Shown here: in pieces, positions 43,168 to 55,391 of the stretch
Numbering within the stretch: the first letter of the stretch is position 1
Layout: the number at the start of each line of letters is the position of its first letter
NCBI GenBank assembly: GCA_947396885.1
Contig: OX377204.1
Location: forward strand, 52,253,139-52,317,138
Source of the DNA: Heligmosomoides polygyrus polygyrus
Lineage: Eukaryota > Nematoda > Chromadorea > Rhabditida > Heligmosomidae
Direction: 5' to 3'
Length of the DNA stretch: 64,000 bases
Notes under the pieces: generated by a model
What the model saw: only the letters and a program-made list of their open reading frames with translations
Database searches by the model: none
What the model was told of the DNA's origin: nothing
Program-made: the position numbers and the translations under genes

Positions 43168-43800
43168 CCCGGTGGGCCAGGCACTCCATTCTCATCATCT
43201 TCACTCTACTATTAGATTTCTTCCTCATTATTCATCTGTTATTCTTCTCCTGGCAGCTGTGTAGATGAAGCTTCGATCAGTGGCGTTCTCTACACCGTGT
43301 CTAGTTTCGTTGTGAGCTCCGTGCTTGAGGATTTTCTTCTGCAATTTCATTCCCGAAGCCTGTTTTCGTTGTCTTTGAACTGACCCGCTATGGCAAAGTC
43401 GACTTCCTCGGCTGTGACCAACCACAAGTAATTACGACAGACGAGGTTCAAGATGTTCTGCTCTGAGGGATGCGAACCTCCAGTTTCTCTCCACACAATG
43501 GTAAAGGTGAGTGGTCGTTGCGTTTGATAGCATATCCATTATTTCCCCCTTAGGCCATATAATATAAATCAGTTTCTCACGTAAATACACAACCATCTTC
43601 TTGCGTAGCCTATGACGGTAATGAGGACGAGTGAACGTGTCGTGCCGGTTGTGCGCCATCACGTTAGCGTAGTGTGACTTGCATCAGGGCGGACTGGACA
43701 TCAGATGTACAAAACAGGAGTCACGTCGACGCAGGAGCCGAGGTTGTCGTGTGCACCGCATCTCTGAAACATACGGTGTCAAGTGCCTACAAAGTGAAGT
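43168..43800. other. 3' region of the zinc-knuckle/RS gene
   Basis: T-rich 3' sequence follows the stop, but no clear AATAAA was found nearby. No gene is supported in the rest. Confidence 0.35.
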
Positions 43801-43807
43801 CAATGGA

Positions 43808-43897
43808 TACGCTGATTGGTAAAGTCACAATGGAAGTTCTTCAATGTCGGGTTACGCTGATTGGTAAAGTCACAATGGAAGTTCTTCAATGTCGTCA
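43808..43897. repeat. 45-bp tandem duplication
   Basis: TACGCTGATTGGTAAAGTCA...CAATGTCG occurs twice in direct succession (starts 43808 and 43853), practically identical, so the duplication is recent. Confidence 0.9.
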
Positions 43898-43899
43898 TC

Positions 43900-46140
43900 G
43901 ATGTACGACTGTCCGGTGATCATCGACAGTTCAGAGTGGAGTTTCCGGCGCTAAGCAAAGGCTCTTGGTCTCACTTCTGACTATTCGCATAGGACTGTGC
44001 AGATGTTGGTCTTTTGAGAGAGCAAAGTAGAAGCCAGTCACATAAAACATCAGGTAATTCTAAAACCCCCGCTCCCAGTGGGATGTTCCGGCTGCGGTTT
44101 AAGTGGCGGTGGTATCCTATAATTGAGCTGTCATCATGGAGTTCGTCCTCGAGGAGCAGCTTACAAGACCCGATGCATGGTCGTGGTTCTAAAAATGAAC
44201 GTATTTCTCCTCGTGATAGGGCGTGCCTGCAGGAGTGCGTACCTCTTAAAATGAGATGGCGAGTCTACTCTGACCATGAGAGGAGCCGAACGCGAAAACT
44301 CTGACAGAATAACTGTTCCATCTGAACTCTTATAGGAGTAGGCGAATGACTTACTCATCTGGAACAAGGTTCATCTAAGCATGAAATGTCGACCTGAGAC
44401 CTGATGGTTGAAAACGTGACGCTCCACAAAACGTTCGACGAACACAGCGGCGCTCGCGCTGAATATCGGGCTACCGCCGGCTGCTCTGTTGTTTGATACT
44501 ACATCTATAATGACAGCGAAAAGGCGGGTGTCGGCGCGTATTCTAAATCTGCTTTGTTCATCGAGGAGTTCCCACTCGATTCAAGGTTGTGCGTGCTGGA
44601 CTGGTGGAGATGACACGCTTAGCGTTCGAGCTCTTCACATAGTCCTCACATTGTCAGGACAGTGCTCCACTTTCAATTGGGTGACATGCATGTCTGAGCG
44701 GAATATAAATTAGAATCCTGATAGACTCGCACCCGTGGCCTATGTGGCTTCGTTCAGCCGACAGTGCCATATGTATGTGTGTGTTTCTGAACATCGATAG
44801 ATTGAGAACTGGAAGCAAATCGATATCGAACGCCGCGGTTTTTATACTTGTCAAGTTTTCTCCGGTTTGAAGTTGACCAGAATTCGCTCAATAAGAAAGT
44901 GGATTACACCCTGAACACCTGTTCTAGACAATAACATGAATAAGACAGTGGTAGGGGCCATCATGTTGAGCTCGCCGAAGTCTATATCCGTTCTCTACAG
45001 ATAACGACGTTCAGCCCAATCTTTGCATTTGCAGTCCACGTGAGCTGCTTTGATTCCTTTAGTTCGTATATACAGCACCAAAATGAGGTGGAGACAAAAC
45101 GAATTACAAGTGATCAAGGCAAGTGGATGCAACCCTATCGGAATTCACCTGGAAAATTATCATGAACGTTATCATGAGCGTTCCACTGCTGATCGAGAAT
45201 GACAGTCCCGTACAGTTGAAACCTCTCAATAAAGAGTGCAGTACCTGTGAGTGAAGTCCGCCTTTTCGTTGTAGCAATGGCAACGGCGCTCGTGTCACCA
45301 CTATTGGGAACGATGAAGCGAGGGTTGGAGTTTCAGAAATTGGAAACAATACTTACTGCGCCACGTTCCAACAAAAGGATGAAACGTCCGGAAGGAAACG
45401 TTATCTTCCCAGTGGTCAACTTTACGGTTCCATATGTTAAAATTGGAGCGATTCGTTAAAAAAAGAATAACGAGAATTATTCCTGTGGACACAACACGGA
45501 TGGGTTAACATGTAGCCCCAATAATTTATTTCATCAAGCATATCGCTGATACTGAACTTCAGCGTTAGACGAGTGGACGGACAAAGAGTGTTCCTTCCGA
45601 GCACACTACCATTTAGCAGTCAACGCAACTCTCTCACAGTCGAGCCATCGGGCAGACTACGCCCAGTAGGTGCGACGATGGAACTAAACGGCATGAACGC
45701 GAAAGCAGCACCTATTTCTAGGACGCAACTCATGGGCTCAGTTGGATGTCGAATGTCTTCCGCTTCGTACCGGAATCAGAAGGGTTTTCACTTGCCGTCC
45801 GAAGAACGCCGTTTTTGTGTGTAGGTGGATCACTCCCATAAGCACTGCAAGTCATTCACATCCGGATCCTGAGACATGCTCGAAAATAGAAGACAGAGCA
45901 CGAAGGCTTTGTTGCCGGTGTAACGAGCTTGCGGAATATATATACGGCTACACTTGCGCATCGCTGGCGCATAGTCACATACGACGAATGTAATGAATAA
46001 AAAATCATTGCCACTCCATGCATCCTCTACTTCGCAGGATATTGTTATGTGCAATTTCGACAAACTACTTCGTAGTTTAAGGGTGGTCACAGGAGGGTAA
46101 CCAATAGTGGTTTATCCATTTCCGTTCTATTAATACTGTG
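43900..46140. other. Unassigned sequence
   Basis: Only short open frames on both strands. No domain, tRNA or transposon end recognised. Confidence 0.4.
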
Positions 46141-46143
46141 TAA

Positions 46144-46463
46144 AGGCCTCGTCACACATTTGCGGCAAAGCGGCGGCACTATCCTTAACCACCGACGCAG
46201 AACTTGTCGTTGGCGGCGAACGGAGGCGGCTGTTGCAGTGCCGCGAGTGCGGCAGCGGGAATAATGGCTCATATCGTTATCGCCTCCTCCAATAATTTAC
46301 GATCGCAGCGCTCTGTCTGCCTGCGCTCTAGCCGACCGCAGTGGGATCGGCCAGAGCGCAGAAGAAGGAGGGAAAATGAATAGCAGCAGTAGGTCCCGAC
46401 CTGAAAGAACTGCCGATTGCCGCCACCGTCACGCCGCTTGCGGCAAAAGTGTGTGGAGGCCCA
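46144..46463. mobile_element. MITE, PIF/Harbinger-like (family C copy 2)
   Basis: Inverted ends AGGCCTCGTCACACATTTGC and CGGCAAAAGTGTGTGGAGGC, flanked by TAA on both sides. Shares CACTATCCTTAACCACCGACGC with 26986-27111. The middle (46300-46380) is also palindromic (CGCTCTGTCTGCCTGCGCTCT / CCAGAGCGCAGA). Confidence 0.65.
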
Positions 46464-46469
46464 TAATAG

Positions 46470-47630
46470 ATTCGAGGAGCGTTCGTGCAGCTTTCAAGAT
46501 TTATCGTTCTAGTGACAGAGCGAGTGAGCGCCATCTTCGATGCAGCGCAACCATCATCATGGCGCTTTGGCAGGTCTTAGTGTGAGGTATTGGCCGGACT
46601 GATCTAGTGCTGCTCACGGTTTTCTTTTAGACATGTTGATTTGCTTTTCAGACAAATGCGCATGATGTCCAGTGCTTGAGATTGGCGAATTGCGCTTCGC
46701 TTCCTTCACGAACGGACAATGAACTCGTGTGGTCAGTTGTTCATCTTATTATTTCAAAACGTATTATACATTATCGCGATGGTGGCAAGTTATGGATGCA
46801 AGCGCAAGTGGTTGTGGGGCTGGGCACCATCGTCTACAACGTGAACGCGGATCAACTGATTAGGTGTGTCGATTCGCGATTACTGACAGGACCCGCTCTT
46901 TGATGAGCGCCTGTCCTTGCCTCTTTGTGCTTTGTTATATAGAATGCCTCAAAAATGTCACTCTCTGATTGGTCTTATAAAGTTCACCCATTAAACCATG
47001 TGGAAGTTCTTTAACATCACGCGGTGAAGTATTTTCTGTAGTGTTGCTCTTTGCTGAAGTTAAGGACTGTGTGGGCGATGCACTCAGCATGTTAACGTGC
47101 TGAAAGTGTTCGATGAATCGGTCAGTAAGTGGGATTTACCAGCAGTCGTGCAATGGAATATCGCACCACGTTGTGCAGTTGGCTTTCTCGAATCCTTCGT
47201 TTTCGTGAGCGTTGTCGTCAGACTCCTTCATAGCGTACTAAAAGCATTTTCAATCAAAACGTTTGTTGAGCTAACACTCTCAAAGTTTCTGTGTGCAGAT
47301 TGCGAAGTTGCCATCCACACACAAATGTGTTGTTGGTGTTGCACGTTGTGATAGAAGTGTGAATGATAAATGGACTGTTCCGTTGTTCCGCAGAGGCTTT
47401 TAGACTGCTCTTGTTAGAAAACCTCGTTTTTTCTAGGAAGAAAAAACGCCCAATTTTAGAATACTCTAAAAATAGTATTGGGGGTCTTGTTTTTCTTTTG
47501 GCTCGAGTTCTGGATAGTGTTACGTAGTTTTAAGTACTGCCTAAATACAAGCTTTGAGAAAAACTAACACAAAAACGCGCAGTCGTCTATGTCGTCACTG
47601 CTTTTGAATTACATATGTACAAATGGCGTT
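46470..47630. other. Unassigned sequence
   Basis: A plus-strand stretch, 46676-46903, is open but unsupported. An AAAACCTCGTTTTTTCTAGG / CCTAGAAAAAACG-like hairpin lies near 47420-47445. Confidence 0.35.
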
Positions 47631-47639
47631 TTAACCCAG

Positions 47640-49115
47640 CAGACGTGGGGTGCTGAGAAAGTGTCGTCTACGGGCAAAGGTCTACTAAACAGAGAAATGG
47701 CGAGAGCGCAAGGAGACACTCCCGCTGCACTCTGACCAAATGAGGTGATCCAGCACCCAGGTGAGAGAACCCGCGGGTCGCCTGCGTCCCGCGGGTTAGT
47801 GTCGGCCGGCCATCACTGAGATTAGCAATGAAGGACACTGAATTTCAGTAAGAAGAAGGAGATGCATGTTCCAGTAGGGTTAGGCCTCTGTTATACTCCC
47901 GCGGGAGCATCCGCGGAAGGGCGGGAATCGCGCCGAGATCCCTCACCTGGCCAATCACCGCGCCCCGCCACGCCCGCCGTCCGCGGTGCACCCCTCGTCC
48001 ACGGAGGTTCCGCGGATGCTCCCGCGGGAGTATAACACAGGCCTTAGGCGTTCCTGAGAGTCGCAGACAAGATGTGCCGAAGTCTGCCCTTTACGGGACT
48101 GATGACCGACATCAAGCATTGAGGCCGCAATTTCTTGTCAAACTAAATTTGGAATAGTTTTTGGAAAGAATAGAATCTGCTGAAGTAATCTTTGATTTTC
48201 TCTAGTGGGGGTGAAGGTCTAGTACCACTGTGTGAAGCTACTAAACTCGTCTGGTATATTCGTTAATTCTTGAGCTTCCTCTACACTTTAAGGCTCACTT
48301 CCCATTACAGGGGAGAGGGATGTAATATACCATCCGCCTACAGAAAGAAGCGGTGAGCAACACTGATAGACTTGAACAGAGATGCAATTGTCCAGTACTT
48401 CGATGTGAAAATTCGATTCAAGCAACCATGTGTACACTTCCGTTGTTATTAATATAAACTGCTTGTTCAAAAAGCGTATCGAACTTTGGAATTCTAGATT
48501 CGACTATGAATGTCTTATAATTTTCAGAAGCGGCTACTATTCGTAAGCACGGGATTTGGTCCAGCGTGGCATTACACGTCACATAAAATATTTGCAGCTT
48601 TCTTGTATATGTGGAAGGCTTTCTTTCAGGGAGGTTGTCCACTGATTTACAATCTCACATTTAACGGGAACAAACTGAGAAATCCAAGTTGCGTTCGAAC
48701 GGGATACCAAAATTTTCAGCTGTACAGAACTTTGCAGATAATATTAACCAATCAATTAAGTCTACTGCTGTAGTGATCTGGCCAGTGTATGGCACTTCCC
48801 AAGACTAAAACAACGCAAAAAGCATCCGTCTCTCCTTTTAGTGGCAATTGTTTTTGCTTACTAACATGTGCATTGCCTCGACCCCACATCTTCCACATGA
48901 GCGGGAAAAATCGCTGAAGCCAGCTTCTCCAACAGACACTCCTCTGAGCAATGGGGCTAACGAAGAGCCTTCGTCGGTTGACCTAGTGTCGAAATGTTCC
49001 GCTGCATGAACTCTAGCGCTGGCGAGAAGAGACGTAGGGAGCAGTGCGAGGGGAATCTTTAGTCAGGACGCGACGAATCGACGAAGACATGGGTCATGGT
49101 TCTCCTTTGACCCGC
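47640..49115. repeat. Diverged relative of the 20505-22882 palindrome
   Basis: 47660-47800 resembles 21666-21790 (GGCGAGAGCGCA, AGACACTCCCGCTGC, CCGGCC), and 48995-49115 resembles the outer part of the palindrome arm (GACATGGGTCATGGTT against AACATGAGTCATGGTT). The middle is not clearly homologous. A MITE (47883-48043) is nested inside. Confidence 0.45.
47883..48043. mobile_element. MITE, PIF/Harbinger-like (family A copy 2)
   Basis: Ends GGCCTCTGTTATACTCCCGC and the inverse of GGCCTGTGTTATACTCCCGC, flanked by TTA on both sides (47880-47882 and 48044-48046). Same family as 663-812. Confidence 0.85.
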
Positions 49116-49126
49116 AACCAGGGACC

Positions 49127-49255
49127 AAATTCATCAACCGCTTATCGCACTCTAGTGGAGAAAATACTGCCAGAACCTGATGCTAATGAATGTCACGGGG
49201 TTTGGAGGTGTTTTCACCGCTAGAGGGCGGTAAACGGTTGATGAAACTGTCCCGA
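49127..49255. mobile_element. ATTCATCAAC-family palindromic MITE (short form)
   Basis: CAGGGACCAAATTCATCAACCGCTTA at the left (from 49126) pairs with GTAAACGGTTGATGAAACTGTCCC at the right. Confidence 0.6.
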
Positions 49256-49440
49256 GAAGGTGTACGGAACAATCTCTACCGGCAACGTTCCAGAAAGCTT
49301 TCCAGTCCTTCCGCTTAGAATAGCTTGGGATCTTCATTGCAGCATAAATAGAAAAGACTTTGTGGGTATCCACACAGTGCATGCATTTATTGGGAAAAGA
49401 GGCGATCACAGCTCTCACTACTGTATGGTTTCCATTGCAG

Positions 49441-49652
49441 GTTTCTCCACCGTCGCAGTCGGAAGCCGCTTGCTTGTGGAACTCGACTCCGCAGCTGCGA
49501 TCCTGTCTGGGGTGGTTGCACAGCGGAAGGAAAACTTTAGCCTAGCGTCATCAGTTCACTGCGTTCCCGTTGTTTATGACAATGAAGTTTTTGTTACTAC
49601 CTTCGCTTTGCCGTTAGAGATCCGAGAACGAACAAAGCCTGTCAAGGGGTGA
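49441..49652 (+). CDS. Candidate terminal exon, product not recognised
   Basis: A CCATTGCAG acceptor at 49440 opens a phase-1 frame of 70 codons to a TGA (49650-49652). The peptide (for example GFSTVAVGSRLLVELDSAAA, then VYDNEVFVTTFALPLEIRER) has an amphipathic, codon-balanced look typical of a folded protein. No upstream exon was fixed and no homologue is recognised, so a chance frame cannot be excluded. Confidence 0.35.
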
Positions 49653-49659
49653 AATTATT

Positions 49660-50660
49660 CTCAAGCATTCGCGAAGACGACTCAGCATTCGCGTCACAGC
49701 CTGCCACTGTCTGATAACAGCTATAAGAATACATTTGTAAAGGTGATAGAGCAAATGGATGAGACGATTAGTGGGGCACGTCGTGCGTAGGAACATCATA
49801 TCTGGGGAGATCGTGCGAATGCAGCGGATTGAGAGTGGAGGGTGCGTGGAATCTGTGTTAATGAACGAAATCACAAATTGCCACCGTAGAATGGGGCACA
49901 ACCAACACTCACAACCAGCAAACTGCTTCTGCGTTCGTGCGCCGTTTCGGCGTGAACCACCGCTCCCTAGGGCTTGAGGGGGGTAAATCTCCCTCGTTTC
50001 TAGAAGATGTCCAGCAAAGGACTTCCCGTGTCGCCTTACGTTGTGTGAGGCACCGCTGCTGCTGGTAGGCCTTTGGCAGCTAGGTGGTTCCTTTAGAATT
50101 TCAGCTTCTGCTTAGCCTGGGGGGTTCACATCAACCGTTAGAGCCAGGCTTAATCCTTACTATGGTGAGCTCTTGTTAGCCGCGGCAGTTGGAGGAACCT
50201 TTGCACGGTTCGACGACTACAGAGCTATGCGGCTTTAACGTTAAAATACGCATTGGTTTCGGCACAGCACCAACCTCGCAGCTATCGCCATCAAGAAACG
50301 ATTTGAATTCCGCACAGTCCTAATACTCGCGAATATGTCTGCACTGGATATTACATCACAGCTCCCGTGTCCCCTTAGTAGCAGCCGGAATCACTGAAAG
50401 CTCTAAAACGGCGGAAGCCTTGGTCGGTCTTAATGGCTAACCAGGATACTATCTCAACGGTAGGTCGGAACGGCGCAAGTGTTGTATATCGACAGAACCG
50501 CCTCTCTCTGGGTAGTAACAAACTGCAGGCATCTCGACCCCAATACAACTCTGCGCAGAGTTAGGGGCGACGGAATTCGTGCGTTGGCGCCCTGTTGATT
50601 CACGTGCTCCACAGTTGACGGGCGCGCGCGGGATGAGGGCTCGTATCGCGGATCAGTGCA
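49660..50660. other. Unassigned sequence
   Basis: An inverted pair CTATCTCAACGGTAGGTCGGAACGGC (from 50450) / GCCGTTCCGACCTACCGTTGAG (about 50910) frames 50450-50935 and could mark a transposon of about 490 bp that includes the SINE-like block at 50664. Otherwise nothing is recognised. Confidence 0.4.
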
Positions 50661-50663
50661 GTG

Positions 50664-50760
50664 CATAAGTGGCGTAATAGGGAAGAGCTCGCGCTCGTGA
50701 ACGAGGGGTGGGGGGTTTTGATCCCGCAGACTGAGTTTGTTTTGCACTTTTGTAGAATCC
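50664..50760 (+). repeat. tRNA-derived SINE fragment
   Basis: A-box-like TGGCGTAATAGG and B-box-like GGTTTTGATCC spaced as in a tRNA, followed by TTGTTTTGCACTTTTG, the signature seen after the tRNA-like blocks at 14006 and 28490. Confidence 0.5.
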
Positions 50761-51827
50761 ATGTTTATCATATAAGTAATCCACCTAGGGGTATTATAGT
50801 GTGTTATAGAGCATGTTTACATATAAGATATGCTTCAAACTAGGAAGAAAAAAGAACTACTTCCCAGGAAGAAGCGGTTCTGCCCATATACAACACTTGC
50901 GCCGTTCCGACCTACCGTTGAGATAGTATCCTGATAAGATGCAAAACTTGGGAGGCGAAAGCGTTTCTTCGGGCCAAATTCATCGTAATCCCGAAGTGGT
51001 TGTCAAGCGCTTGCAAATCAAGAACCACGGGAAATGATCCTACGTTAAACCAGCACACTTCATAGCAATGTGACGACAACGAAGGTTCAATGAGGCTGAG
51101 CACACCGAGACTGAAACCGATGACTACTGAGTCGTCCTCTAGTACTATAACCCCTGATTGAGTGAACTTTTCCGCCTCGTCGGCTTTTTGCCAACCCGTT
51201 GGCTCGGCTGTCTCATTTGAGGCAATTTTGTTGGAGTGTGAGATGAGGGACACATTACTGCGGCGACATTGGCTCAGCTCTAAAGTCCTGTGGGTCACCG
51301 CCAGTGGAGAGCCCAGCGCGTATTCCTTCGGTGCGTGCCGCTCTGACAGATCATATACACGGAATAGGCTCCTCCCCTATTCCATCCTCGGATTTTTGCA
51401 TCGAAACCTTTTCAGCACCTGGTGACGGGGTAACGTCGGCCATTACGAACTGCTGGAGAACAGAGCCGGAAGAGCACGTGCGGCAGGCAATAGTCTTCGC
51501 GTACACGACCGCCCTCATTACAAGTCGTGCCTGTTAAGCCGTCCCTCGATCCTATGGCTGGGAAGTCGACTTAAGGGATTCCAAAGAGATGTGTCCTCAA
51601 CTCGAAAGCGCTTAATTTCGCACCCCTCCACCGAAATGTCTGAACTAGCCTTACCACAGCGATTGCATCAATGTTCGTGTGCACTCGAGAGCGTTCGAGA
51701 ATATTCCCAATTGCTCAAAAAATACGAACCTCATATTGCATTCATAACGAAGAACTAGACGGCTGGACGAGTGCTTGGTCATTCATTGTCTAGTCTATAG
51801 GTTTACTGCGTTGCAACTCTTTTGCAG

Positions 51828-51950
51828 CTGCTTGGACGTTATGACGGATCTGGTGAAATTAGAGAACTCTACCGAAAGAGATTTCGTCCCGCTCCTTGCT
51901 CCTCTTATTCATCTGGCGCATGCACGTTTCATAAATTGTGATGGGTTTCG
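51828..51950 (+). CDS. Candidate internal exon
   Basis: A TTTTGCAG acceptor and a TTTCG|GTGTAC donor bound an open frame containing MTDLVKLENSTERDFVPLLA and PLIHLAHARF. The adjacent exon at 52220 does not join in phase, so at least one intervening exon would be needed. Product unknown. Confidence 0.3.
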
Positions 51951-52219
51951 GTGTACCTTAAAATTCCAGCTTAAGATTATTCAGTTTTAGCTTGAGAGAC
52001 AGAAAGTGATTTCCTAATGCGCGAGAACAATTTCCCCATCTTGAGCACGGATCCCTCCACAGTAGCTTCAGACAGCATTCAAATCGTTTGTAGTCGTTTG
52101 CTTGGAACTAGTATGCCAACAAACTTTAAATTTCTTGACGTGCGGTTGGAGGCTTCGGTTGCTGTATTTTCTACGTACAAACCCCATCTTATCTAGGAAA
52201 AGAGGGCCTCACATTGCAG

Positions 52220-52319
52220 AACACGTTGTGCTGGGAGCAGACGCAGAAGGCAGCCGAGATCTTCGCTTACAAGGCACTGCTTGAGAGAATAGCAGCCGCT
52301 TTCGGTCACGGCTTGTCAG
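52220..52319 (+). CDS. Candidate internal exon
   Basis: A CACATTGCAG acceptor and a strong GTCAG|GTGAGG donor enclose 100 bp encoding a helical peptide (EQTQKAAEIFAYKALLERIA). It may belong with 51828-51950 or with 53813-54351. Not recognised. Confidence 0.35.
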
Positions 52320-52329
52320 GTGAGGACCT

Positions 52330-53800
52330 CTTTCTATCCAGTTGAGCCCTGAGATTCCTGCAGCTAGCAGGGTAAGGGTCTGAAGCCTAGGTCTGAGCGG
52401 CGGGAGCGAATCATTTACGAGAAATCTCCACACTTCCGTGCCGCACTATGAGCAGTGCGCCTATCGGATTGCTTGGGCAGTGCCCGCAAGCGGCTTGGCA
52501 CCGCAAGGCTAGAATCCCGTAAGGTCTTGGACGTTGAAGAACACGTGTGATGGGTATGGAAGGGAGTACCGTAATGTTCAGAATGCTGATCACACCATCT
52601 ACAGATAAAAATAATCATTTTCTGCAAGCAGTCTTCGAATCGATCAGGAGCGGTTCAATCATCTGCGTATTTTTGTGAAACATCAAGACACGGCACATTA
52701 CTACTACCTCGAAAAGGGATAGCTCTGCAACTCTACACCATAGAATTTAGACGCGAACGGTTGCTGAATTGATAATGGTAATTTAAGTAAGTTTGCAGGT
52801 TTCTACAGTGTACCAGATTCTTTGAAGCGCTTTTCGAATCCATCACGGAGTCGTAACGGAAAGCTCAATTTATCATGAAGATAAACCTTTTCTATCTGGA
52901 GACTAGGTTAGGAGTTGAAACATTATCTCTGAAATGTTGAGTATAAATATCTTGCTACCTATAATTGGGATAATCCGTTGGTCACGTTGTCAGTGAGGGT
53001 TAGGGCCAAAGCTAAGGGATGCCTTCGACAGGGCGGTGCATGCCAGCCGGGTTTTCTTTGAATCTAACCATAGGCGATTGCTGGCGAAGCTTCGCGGGGA
53101 TCACTCAAGTTTACGATATGTTGAGCGGGCAACACGTGATGGTAGGGATGTTGATCTAGTGCTGAGCGCCACGATTCCGAAGACGTGCCGCAGACGTTGT
53201 CCAAGTGCATAAGGAGTCCGGAGTAAGGGGATCGAACTCTGCGCCGGGAGGCAAACCGACTTTCCCTGCGACCCATCGCAGAAAACTTTACCAAGCGTTT
53301 GGAGCTCTGTATTCTCGCCAATGGAGATCGAGTCCAGTCGAATATACATAGTATAGCGTTTATGTTAAAGCGTCCATGTTATTGTTTTTTGTGCGTCGAT
53401 ATGTTGAATTGTTTGTTCTTCCGTGGTTATAATAAAAACACTTTCATAACACTATTTTGGAATACACTTTTTCCATATAAAACCGACGACTTATAGAGGT
53501 GAGAATTTAACATGTAAAATTCTACTTTGTTCAATACACAATGAAAAAATTAAAAATTTTTGTAGCGGTCTTTGTATGATCGACGTTTGATTTAAGGTCG
53601 CTACAGAAAAATTGATTTTTTTACCGCATTATAATAATGGCTCAGAATTTAACAAGCTGCAACTTTACCTTTAATGGTATCCTTCAGTTGGAAGAATTTA
53701 TCTCCGTGACAAGTGCTTGCTGAGAACTTCTAGAACGCATAGGGCAATATCGACATTTAGCAGGACTTTCACCTTCTCGCTCGCTCTTGCATTTCATAAA
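52330..53800. other. Unassigned sequence
   Basis: AT-rich from about 53370 to 53640. No supported gene; it may be intronic if the exons on either side belong to one gene. Confidence 0.35.
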
Positions 53801-53812
53801 TCTTTGCTGCAG

Positions 53813-54351
53813 CCAAGAGGAAGAAGCCAATCGGACTGTCGCGATTCGAAATCGAATCGGTGCTTCTTGTTGTTATTTTCCACTTTCTGGAAGTTGCGAA
53901 CTCCTCGCTTACAAGCAGTTCGTAGAATCCCTGCAGCAAGTGTTCCTTTACGAGGTTCTTCAAGCGATGACTCACGCCTCAATGATAGGCGACAAGGTGC
54001 CATGCTTTATGACAACGACCATCCAGGTGAAGCCGAAGGTTGCTCTTGCAGACAACCATCGAAATTCTCATGTCCGGAGTTAGCCCCCTCATAGCTGAGC
54101 TGATTCCGATGCTGAAGGAAGGTTCGTTTTTTTGTTTTGTCACTCGTGTTTCCGTTACAACTCTTCGTTAGGGCCTTGCGTAGGTGTCCGTGTTAAATTT
54201 GCCGTTGTTTCTGCCACGTCTTGTTTGGGTGGTGTTCTCTACGGTGCTGTTTGTGTCTCTCACTGCTGTTCTAGGAGGACGAGTGCTTGCGAAGTACATC
54301 TTCCACACAACACAAGTGGCTTGCGTTAACCGAATTCATTTCGACGATTGA
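53813..54351 (+). CDS. Three-exon gene fragment, product not recognised
   Basis: Exons 53813-53996, 54052-54121 and 54275-54351 join in phase (0, then 1) across introns of 55 and 153 bp with CTTGCAG and TTCTAG acceptors. The last exon ends at TGA. The joined frame contains YKQFVESLQQVFLYEVLQAM, then EILMSGVSPLIAELIPMLK, then GGRVLAKYIFHTTQ, which looks like helical conserved protein. The ORF that runs unspliced through the first intron is probably an artefact. The N-terminus is missing and the family is unknown. Confidence 0.45.
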
Positions 54352-54488
54352 GAACGTATCGGCCCGGTTTTGGAGAGCTGCAGTGCCGGAACGGATCTCC
54401 TCTTGTTCTGAACTAGTTTCTGCGTCGCCTCGTTGTCAGAATATTTACAGTATCAAAACCATTCTTCTGTAAACACCTTTTCAAACTA

Positions 54489-55391
54489 TTAGGCTGGTGA
54501 AAAAATGGTGCACCACAGCGGATTTTTTTTCAAAATTTTATTGCTTCACTTGTGAACAACTTCAATCTACAAAGTAGCTACCATTTACATCAACAACCTT
54601 CTGCCATCTGATGGGGAAATCACGAATTCCTTTCTTCCAGAATGAAGTCGGCTGTGACTCGATGAAGTGCGCCACCTCGGTTCGGTTCAGCCGATGAAGC
54701 ACCTATCCCTTAGGTGCTGTTTGCGAGCTCGAAAGGGGTGGTACTCCGACGGAGCGAGATAGGGCGGGTGGGGCAGCACCTCCCACCTAAACCCCTGCAA
54801 CTTCTGGCAAGACGACCTTGTAACGGGGGGGGGGGGTGAACACTGTCGTAAAGAAGGTAAACATTCCTCCGCCCCCGCCGCTTGCGCGGCATAGCCTCGC
54901 TCAGCTTCTGCAGCTGTGTAGCGTAGATGTTCGCTGTTACTGCGGTGCCCTCATCAATAAGTTGATGACACGGCGTTCCTCGATAATCCCACCAACAGCA
55001 CAGCAACAGCATTACCTTCCTCTGGTGGATGTCTGCCTTGAGGTTGTGGTTTTCCTTGAGGGAGGCACTGAGCCTTGCGAGTATGGTTAACGAGGAAGAC
55101 CCAGGAGTTGTCTACCGTGACGATATTCTCGAGAAAGTCTTTATTACGAAAACGAACAAGGAAAGACTGAGCGATTGTCAGTCGCGAAGCCTTGTCCGAG
55201 TTACGGAGTCAGTCAGTCTTCACTGCAATCGTAGTATTTATATGCCTTCAGAAGCAACTTGCCGCGTATGCGAAATACATAATCTAGAATGTTTGTGCTA
55301 CAGCTACGTGACACCAAGCAGTCCTTGGAAGTTCCCGCTAAATCTTGAAAAATTTTCATATTTTTGGTGCAGGACTTTTTCTCCAACCTAA
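54489..55391 (-). mobile_element. Internally deleted mariner relic
   Basis: Ends TTAGGCTGGTGAAAAAATGG and the complement TTAGGTTGGAGAAAAAGTCC. The minus strand has transposase pieces (LLLCCWWDYRG, a form of the conserved mariner WWD-x-RG motif, and a degraded LxDxxxPH region). At 903 bp it is shorter than the 1266-bp mariner at 4108, so it has internal deletions as well as frameshifts. A 12-bp G run lies near 54824. Confidence 0.75.
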
